A DNA stretch of 64,000 nucleotides, from positions 118,614,771 to 118,678,770 of the forward strand of contig JAUPFV010000001.1 of NCBI GenBank assembly GCA_036936605.1. The letters are read 5' to 3'. A program made the position numbers and the translations under genes. Under the pieces are notes generated by a model. It made no database searches and was not told where the DNA came from. It saw only the letters and a list, made by a program, of their open reading frames with translations. Position 1 is the first letter of the stretch, and each line of letters begins with the position of its first letter. Positions 56,421-64,000 of this stretch are shown here, piece by piece. This stretch comes from Limnanthes douglasii subsp. nivea. Taxonomy: Eukaryota > Streptophyta > Magnoliopsida > Brassicales > Limnanthaceae.

Positions 56421-59273
56421 ATATCATTTAAACATACAACTAACCTTTTTTTTACTACTATTTGAAATTTATATAATTAAATAGCGTGAATATTGAAAAC
56501 ACACTTAATTTACAATATCATATAATAATTTCATATCAGACTCAAACATATATTAGTTACGGTAATAATATGATTATAATAATAATAATAATAAAACTGA
56601 AATGAAAATTTCGTTGGTTTTGCTTTATTTCGTCTAGGTCGGTCTGCCAAGAATAGATGAAGAGATTCTCTTTCCATGTTCTATTAACTTTTCCATCTTT
56701 TTTATATTTTTAGGAGTACTTTTTTCTTTCTTTTTTTAATTTATAAAGACCCGTGAAATTACAACGTTACTAGCTATATGCCATCAACCCTATGACTAGG
56801 AAATCACATGAAAAAACATTATTATGTTGATGCTGTGTAGGAATGATATTCGAAAGTTCCGCACAAAAATGATTTTCTTATGAAATTATGAGATCGGAAT
56901 GATACTGAAAGTGAGACATGGAGTTAATCCTTAGGTAAGAACTTGCGATGAATTACTAAGAGTTTCCTGATAATCTAAGAAAGTCTAGAGTTTCTAAATG
57001 TGTTTATATAGGCTTGTTCCCATATCCATAGGATCCGGTCAAACTGGAATGTTATTCTGTTTAAAACTAATGACTTCTTCCAAAACAAATTACTATAAAT
57101 AAATACTATAATTTTAGATAATGTTTTGTGTTTTTCAATCATTATTCGATATTATAAATTTATAACATTCATAGTTCTTCGGTAGAGGATAATATTATAT
57201 TAAATAAATTTAAACTGTTTTACGGCATTTTATTGTTTTTTTGGAGTTAATTATTATCATCCAATTAATATTTATTTATCTAAAGTTACTATTAACTTTG
57301 GAAAAGAAAAACTAAAATACATAAAATATTTTAAAATTTAGTCAAATACCCAAAACAAATAGTGATATTTTGGTTATATCGGATTTCGGTAAACAACAAC
57401 AAAATAGTAAATTAAAGATAGAAAATGTTGATTGAGTTAATTTTATAAGTTTTTCTGTTATCTTTTTAAAATCATATTTGAAATAGGTCTATTTGAATTA
57501 TTGCTGGAATAGATCAAATATGTGTTAATTTAGATTTAAATTTGAGATTTGTCTATACATTCGATTTGTGAGTTTTACAGTTGCAGTTGCATTTTTATTT
57601 TGAAATAAAATTATGATTTGTGCATAACCACCTAGACCTAGCGGTGCATTGGACAAAAATGTCGAGATTTACACGGGTTTTTTTGCAATTCTGTCAAACA
57701 GAGTGTTATAACTTTTTTTTGTTTTAAAAGTTTGTTTCAACATATCATTATGAACTAAAATAGTTTTCAACATAGTCATGTATAAATATTTAAAATAACA
57801 GGACTAGCTTAATTCCTAACAGTTATGATGTACTATTTATTTTTATTTTTATTTTGTTGGATGGGATAGACAAACATTTTTTCCAACTAAAGAGGCCTAA
57901 CTCAAACAACAATAAAGCACTAACATAGTCACGACTTGTTAGAGAGTTAGCAACGAATCATTTTCCTACCGAACTATGTAACTGACATTCCAAGCGGGGA
58001 AATATGAGCAAATAAGATACATCAGAGAGTGTTATGTCACACGGTAATCACAAAGTACGTGGGATGGCAAAAAACCTATTGATGATTCGACAACTGATAA
58101 ATCTTCTTTGGAGCAAGACATGGACTCTAGAGCTATGCTTTAAAACTTCATAAATAACAATAACACGTGGTTATTTCCCTCTTACTAGAGCACAAGTTTA
58201 TCACACATATATGGAAAGTATGTTATATTACTGATATTTAAATAATACGTCGCTAAATTTATTTTCTCAAATATTTTATTTGTAATCCAGTTGTGTTGTC
58301 TGATTTAAATGTTTTGTTTGCAACTTGGTTGTATTGTTTGAATTTGATTGTTTAACACGTGGATTGGCATACACTACCTTCACAATAATTGAGACTTGTA
58401 GTGACTGTCAAACTCATCAGGAACAATATATATGGTCGTATAAAGAATAATGTTATATGTACGATCATTGTAAATATGTCGGTTAACTAACTTCTACCCA
58501 TACATATTTTCATACAAGCTATTTGAAACTGATCGAAAACCATAATGGATATTACCATGTATATCGTTAAAGTCACTTATAAAAAATTGATAGTACACCA
58601 AAAATTTCTCTACTTATGGTTTGGATTGACAACACATTTTAGTGTAGATAAAGAAAAAATCGACATAAAAAGTCAACCTTGTTGAGGTTACTCCAAAAAT
58701 TTTGAACGATCACATTTTGTACTTTATTTTATTGTAGGTGTTAGCACTTTTGGAAGTGTCCATAAGAAATTTACATTGATCAAGTCCGCAAAGAAAATAT
58801 TTATAACAACAACAATTTTATCTTTGATGGACTTATATCATTCAAAATAACTCCTAGTTGAGTGCATAAATACGTACATTTTTTTTGTAAAAAAATTTCT
58901 TTATTTTTGAAAAACATAATAAAAAGTAGATCTGAAAACTTACTACATTTGAGTGCGTAATTGCATTCAACTTAGTTGTGAAAAAATAAAAAATATCATC
59001 AAGAACCATTAAACAGGTATATAAGTAGTTCTTAGGTTACTAATTGTATTTTTTGTTATGTAAAAAGATATACAAATCATCAAAACCAATTACGAACAGT
59101 TCTTAGGTCAAACATATAATTACAAACATATCAAGTGAAAAATTAAAGACGAAATGTAGTAATTTTTCATAAAAACCTCATTTAGTAGTTGATTTATGTT
59201 GGAATGTTGTAGATTTTATTAAACTTTGTTGCATAAATCTTTAATTTTGGATATTTGTGAAATTTTATGAGAG
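56421..59273. other. AT-rich intergenic stretch
   Basis: A short TAA microsatellite occurs near 56575-56594 (AATAATAATAATAATAA). No protein domain or terminal repeat was recognised in the remaining 2.8 kb. Confidence 0.55.
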
Positions 59274-60389
59274 TGTAGCCTAGAAGCCCAAACAAGAATT
59301 TTTTATTTTTATTTTATTTTATTCAAATATCTTATCAAATCTAATAATATTAATATTTTATTTTATTTTAAGACATTTATTTTATTTCATTGTATTTTAA
59401 TTTAGGGTTTTGAGCAGCTCGTATATAAATCCTCACATGCCTTAAGTTATTTTAAGTTTTTGGAATAATATATATTTTATCTCTGAAAATTTCAATATTT
59501 GTTACCTTTATATTAGGGTTTCATCATGTTACCCTTGAATTAGGGTTTCATTTAGCGTTGCTTCTTCTTAATTTCCGTTGCGTCATGAGTTTGGCCTTAG
59601 TTCCTGCTATGGGGAAGCATGTTTCTAAAGTTTGACTGTTCTAATTAAAGGTTTAAAGAAGAGAACAATGCACATGGCCATGAAGATCGGGAAGATCGTT
59701 TGAGTATGAGGGGACAGACTAGCCGTTTCAATAACGATCGTATTGACCGGTTACTTGAGGAGTTTAAATTGGCTACAATCATTGGATCAAGGTAAAACTT
59801 GCTTATCAAGATGCTATCTTAGGCTATGAAAAGGTTTTCGAAACCAATTTTTTCATAAAATAGACATGGGGTGTTGTTTTCATGCTATGAAAAGGCTTTC
59901 GAAACCAAATTTTATCATCAGACTTCGAATAAAGAACACTCGAGAATAATTTATATTATTCTGATAAGCTCGATAATTATAATTTCCAATGTAACAATTG
60001 AAAAAATAAAATAAAATAATTTTGGTTGTTGATGGTGATGGTGGCGGTGAATTCGATGACGAATTCTTGTCAACCACGGAGGATAATGTAGTCCAAAAGG
60101 CCAAATAAAACTCTTTTTATTTTTTTTTATTTTTTTAAAATATCTCATCAAATATAATTGTATTAATATTTGATTTTATTTTATTTTAAGACATTTATTT
60201 TATTTCTTGGTTTTGACCAGCTCTTGTATAAAGCCTCAAATGCCTTAAGTTATTTTAATTGTTTGAAATAATATATTTTTTATCTTTGAAAATTTCAATC
60301 TTTGTTACCCTTAGATTAGGGTTTCATCATATTACCCTTGAACTATAGTTTCATATATCGTTGCTTCTTCTTATATTATCGTTGCGTCA
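59274..60389 (+). mobile_element. Candidate TRIM-like element: two ~305-bp direct repeats around a ~500-bp core
   Basis: The repeats 59274-59585 and 60087-60389 both start TGTAG and end GTTGCGTCA, giving TG...CA ends. Shared phrases include TTTTAAGACATTTATTTTAT, TGCCTTAAGTTATTTTAA and AGGGTTTCATCAT.TTACCC, plus a TATA-like stretch. A purine-rich GGAGGATAA directly precedes the second repeat, as a polypurine tract would. The core has no pol; a short GAG-like reading (SRFNNDRIDRLLEEFK) near 59725 is suggestive only. No target duplication was found. Confidence 0.5.
59822..59915. repeat. Short direct repeat in the TRIM-like core
   Basis: GCTATGAAAAGG(T/C)TTTCGAAACCAA occurs at about 59823-59847 and 59883-59907, about 60 bp apart. 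The unit itself contains the near-palindrome GGTTTTCGAAACC. Confidence 0.8.
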
Positions 60390-60791
60390 TCACGGAGAGA
60401 GGGGGTGTGAAGTTTTTTTATTTTTTCAAGTTTTATATAGGATAAGTATTTTTGGTAGATTTTTTATATAGTAGATGATTATCGGTAAACTTGAAAATCC
60501 AGGTGGTTATTTGCACTTTTAAGTTTTTTTTCCAGGTTGTTATTGGTAAATTACTCTAAAATTAAAAAGGTGAAATAATATGTTTATTTGAGGGTAAAAT
60601 AGTAAACTACCATTTTTAGGAGTGGATAACAAAAATTAATCCTATTATAACCTTATCCAAATAATTGTGGTCTAGCTTAATTATATATTTAAGTTATTTA
60701 TAATATTGAGTATGATCCTTTTTTAATATTACTTAGTATTTATAAGTCAACAAACTACAACAAATTTAGTTATGTTTTATATTAAATATAG
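60390..60791. other. AT-rich flank
   Basis: No gene was recognised. It ends with TTAAATATAG (60782-60791), the left copy of the target duplication of the next element. Confidence 0.6.
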
Positions 60792-61217
60792 GGCATTGAA
60801 TAGTAAATCGTCCCTCGACTATCACTTTTGGTGGCAGATAGTCCCTTGATCTTCAAATGTCCGTTGACAGTCCCTGGACTATCGCCTTTGGATAAAGTTA
60901 GTCCACCAGATCCTCTGATCCATGAGAGGCTGCCACGTGTCACCATAGTCCCCAGATTTTTGTATTACCACTAGTCCCTTGAGTTTAGATCCAACCCAAA
61001 ATGTAGAATATTACAGATAACTAAACTCAAGGGACTAGTGGTGATACAAAAATCTGGGGACTATGGTGACAGGTGGCAGCCTCTCATGAATCAGAAGATC
61101 TGGTGGACTAACTTTATCCAAACGCGATAGTCGAGGGACTGTCAACGGACATTTGAAAGTCAAAGGACTATATGCCACCAAACGCGATAGTTGAGGGACG
61201 ATGTACTCTTCAAAGCC
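60792..61217. mobile_element. Foldback MITE, 426 bp, Mutator-like
   Basis: Nearly the whole element is an inverted repeat of about 200 bp per arm. Left arm phrases ATCGTCCCTCGACTATC, GTGGCAGATAGTCCC, AAATGTCCGTTGACAGTCCC and CACTAGTCCCTTGAGTTTAG recur inverted in the right arm with few changes. The centre is about 30 bp (60992-61020). Both sides carry the same 10 bp, TTAAATATAG (60782-60791, 61218-61227). Long terminal inverted repeats with a 9-10 bp target duplication indicate the Mutator superfamily. No protein is encoded; a transcript would form a long hairpin. Confidence 0.9.
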
Positions 61218-61227
61218 TTAAATATAG

Positions 61228-62215
61228 CATATCTTAAGATTAATAGAAGAAAAAACCACCAAAATACTCGTTTTAAATACATCAATTCAAAAATGGTCAC
61301 TTCGATATGTTTGTATAATTTTTTTTATGATGAAAAAATAATAATTCGAAGCTTGAGAAATTCTCAGCAAGTTACGATATTTCTAGTTAATAGCTTGAAT
61401 TCTCAACTTAGATTATTGTCTAATAAACTAATTGATTTTTTTAAAATTCTCATCTAATAATTTAAAATATTTGACATATCATTTGACAAATTTTAAATTT
61501 TTTAATTAATCATTATATTATCAATTGTGATTTAATGTTCTAATTAAAAGTAAACACCAAGATGACTAATTGAGAACTTTAAAATTTTCAACTGAAAAGA
61601 ATAATACTCAATATGTCGCGTGATAATTTTTTAAATCAAACTCGTCACTGTGTTTTCAAGGAGAATTTGAATTCTTAACTAAAAATATATGCCTAACACA
61701 TCAATTGAGAGCTTCAATTTTTTCAAAAAATAAAGATACTTAGCAAACCAAATTAAATCTTGTTAAGTTTTCGATTAGTAATAATATTTTGAGTTGATAA
61801 TTTTAATCATCAGTTGAGAACTTAAAACTTCTCACATTTTTTTTGAAGGGAACCTGCAACCGCTACTCAACAAGTGCACACAAGGTAATCCATCAATCTG
61901 ATGCAATAGCTTGCAAATCAACGCTAAAAGGCTAAATACACAAGGTGACAAGTTCGAATCAAGAAAGTGTTTATAGAGGAGGTCGAATGTATGACCTTTT
62001 GGTCACGAGCTCATCTACTCCACCATTGTTTGAGTAATCAATTGGGTTTTTAGGTTATTAACTCGTTCATTTTTTTCTAGTTGTTGTTAAGTTCTTAACT
62101 AGTTATTAAAACTCTCAAGTAGTTTGTTGTGGAGTTCTCAATCAGTTTTCAACTTTAAAAGATAAATTATGTTCATCTTAGTGAAAGCTTTTAAGTTCTC
62201 ACCTAAATCTACAAT
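61228..62215. repeat. Region with dispersed inverted TTGAGAACTT motifs
   Basis: The left half (to about 61840) repeatedly carries TTGAGAACTT-like motifs and the right half (62080-62210) their inverse AAGTTCTCAA. In the middle (61850-62010) is a GC-richer block with GGTGACAAGTTCGAATC, resembling a pol III B box, and GACCTTTTGGTCACGAG. It may be a decayed foldback element holding a SINE-like insertion. Open frame 61191-61457 overlaps the MITE end and is not considered a gene. Confidence 0.4.
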
Positions 62216-63180
62216 AGTACCGTTGAATTAAAAATAATTTTAAAATATATTATTAAAAAAATTAACTATAAATGACTAATTCTTTGATTTTTCATAAAAA
62301 ATATATATGATATGATGCTATTCTTACATTATCTTTTATGCTAAAAAAAATTAACATATTTTTAAATTATCAAATAAAAAATAAAAACTAACAAATAATA
62401 AATTTTACCATTTTAATATAAACAAATAATATGTATCTCATTCAACTCAAATAAAAGAGTTTATTATTTATCTTATTTTCTCCCTTATATATTTTTAAAA
62501 ATTAAAACTAACATCCTTATAAATTCAACGCTACAATAATTTATAAATTTAACTATTTCGAGATATCTTTATTTTATATATTTTATAAAATAATTCTGAT
62601 AATATGTATCCGTTAATTATTGATTTTAAATTTTATTATTTAAACTATATATATGGGACAAAAGTTAAATTTTTTAATGCGACAATGAAACTTTTTTAAA
62701 AAATTGAAAATTAGTTAAAACTTTAACGATCAATTTATATATAGTTAATTAATAATTGGGTAAGTTAGTGTAAAAAATAATTAATCATACTTCTTTATTT
62801 AATTTATTTGTATTTTCATAGAAATTTTACATATTCATCAATGTTCAACTCATATTTTCATATAAAAATATTGTATTCGTAATATTAAAAGGACATAGTC
62901 GTAGAAATTAAAGATGATTCATTATTTGATAGTTGAATACAATAGATATATTATTTGATTAGTTGAGTAGTATTTTTTTAAGAAATTAAAAATAATTTAT
63001 TTAAATGATTAGATGAGTATAATCAGTTTAAAAGTCTGTATATAGATACAAACCATAATAATAAAAAAGAGAATAATCACGTGGTAATACCAAACAATAT
63101 AAAAAGACTAATATACCTAACCTCCTCCAAGATGACTTAATTAGAAACATCAAGAATCTTTCAAGAAAACAAAAAAAAAA
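62216..63180. other. Very AT-rich stretch
   Basis: A/T homopolymer-rich sequence without recognised features. Confidence 0.6.
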
Positions 63181-63219
63181 TTATTTGTTTGTAAAACATT
63201 TTACACGTTGCTACTCATA

Positions 63220-63410
63220 TTTAAAATTTTCAAACGGATTTCAAACATCATATTTCTTCATATATTTCAAGCAACTTCTTCTTCATATCTTCTTCATACG
63301 TCGTTTTCATATATTTTTCACACATTTTCTTCAAGTACTATTCTTCACACATTTTCTTCAAGTATTCTTCTTCACATTTACTCTACCTCATCATCTTCTT
63401 AAACTAAGTT
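63220..63410. repeat. CTTC-rich low-complexity run
   Basis: Repeated variants of CACATTTTCTTCAAGTA and TTCTTCATAT, e.g. the near-duplicate pair at about 63319-63365. Phe/Ser/His-rich frames across it come from this composition. Confidence 0.7.
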
Positions 63411-63850
63411 TCAATTCAAATATTAAATCTCAAATCCTCAATCATAAATCTCAAACATCCAATCTTAAATCTCAAGTATTCAATTCCAAATTCCAAATTC
63501 CAAATCAAATCTCAAATCGCTAAATTCTAAACGTGAAACAAAATACAAATGTCAAATGAAATTTAAACTCTAAATATCCAAACGAGATCCTAACGATAAA
63601 CTCCGATCTAAAAAAACGTCAAACAAAATCCAACCGACAAACGCCGATCTAAACAAATGCTAGACAAAATCCAAACGCCAAACAAAATCCAAACACTAAA
63701 ACGAAATACAAACGAAAAACGCTAATCTAAAAAACGTCAGACAAAATCTAAACGACAAACAAAAACTCCAAACAAAATCCAAACCGATCTAAACAAACGT
63801 CATACAAAATCTAAACACCAAAATCTGAATCCCAAATCTAAATCTAAAAT
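63411..63850. repeat. Degenerate tandem repeats (AAATCTCAA and ACAAAATCCAAAC types)
   Basis: Two successive low-complexity families: CAAATCTCAAAT-like units at 63411-63520, then irregular repeats of CGATCTAAACAAACGTCA and GACAAAATCCAAACGCC at 63595-63850. Variable spacing of 7-40 bp. No gene recognised; the last 150 bp are AT-rich. Confidence 0.75.
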
Positions 63851-64000
63851 AATAGTTATATAATATGTTCATGATTTTATACGTGATTAGGCTTAATTTT
63901 GTGTTATTTAATTATATTAATTAATAAAACATTCTTAGTCACATGCTCGATTATTAAATCATGTTTAAAAAAAATAAAATAAAATTTTATAATCAGTTAA

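Noticed and set aside
63411..63850. Telomere-like or CRISPR-like repeat array
   Set aside because: No TTTAGGG-type heptamer and no constant repeat/spacer structure; units are irregular low-complexity repeats.

Overview
The window is plant nuclear DNA, most likely from a eudicot. It is AT-rich and filled with fragments of plant-specific transposon lineages: Tat-type and Athila-type Ty3/gypsy, Ty1/copia, plant L1-type LINEs with DUF4283 ORF1, BED-finger hAT transposases, Stowaway and Mutator-like MITEs. I see no intact host gene, tRNA, rRNA or CRISPR array. Nearly every recognisable protein is broken by stops and frameshifts, so this reads as an old, nested intergenic transposon graveyard. The species cannot be fixed from the sequence. 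|| Layout. 1-8038: minus-strand Tat-lineage gypsy element A (LTR and PBS at the right, then gag, protease, RT, RNase H, integrase, a tandem-repeat spacer and an opposite-strand ORF; its second LTR lies outside the window). 9205-9494: Stowaway MITE with TA target duplication. 11041-14585: second minus-strand Tat element B, cut off inside RT. 14600-15540: Athila integrase fragment (+). 16010-17220: hAT transposase C-terminus (+). 18560-21110: decayed copia element (+). 21590-21980: DUF4283 remnant (-). 22738-28458: a 5.7-kb hAT-type element with 8-bp target duplication carrying an AT-rich minisatellite and the 5' half of a LINE. 28600-36400: third Tat element C (+) with an opposite-strand remnant downstream. 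36905-39815: LINE endonuclease/RT fragment (+). 40859-41702: inverted-repeat unit with a 30-bp minisatellite core, interrupted by a minus-strand LINE (41717-45316) with a 14-bp target duplication and an A-tail. 47405-50870: copia element (-) between two diverged LTR-like repeats; a 410-bp MITE sits in one repeat and the other preserves the empty site. 53480-56160: a second copy of the hAT family seen at 16-17 kb. 59274-60389: TRIM-like pair of 300-bp direct repeats. 60792-61217: near-perfect foldback MITE with 10-bp target duplication (Mutator-like). The rest is AT-rich sequence with simple or degenerate repeats. || How the parts relate. The elements are layers of insertion: MITE inside copia LTR, LINE inside inverted-repeat element, LINE half inside hAT. 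The Tat elements share the gag-PR-RT-RH-IN order and two show opposite-strand ORF material. None looks autonomous: all three integrase fragments have lost the DDE glutamate, and the RT motif is damaged in two elements. The longest open frame (787 codons, 24158-26521) lies in the LINE half inside the hAT element and is the least decayed sequence here.
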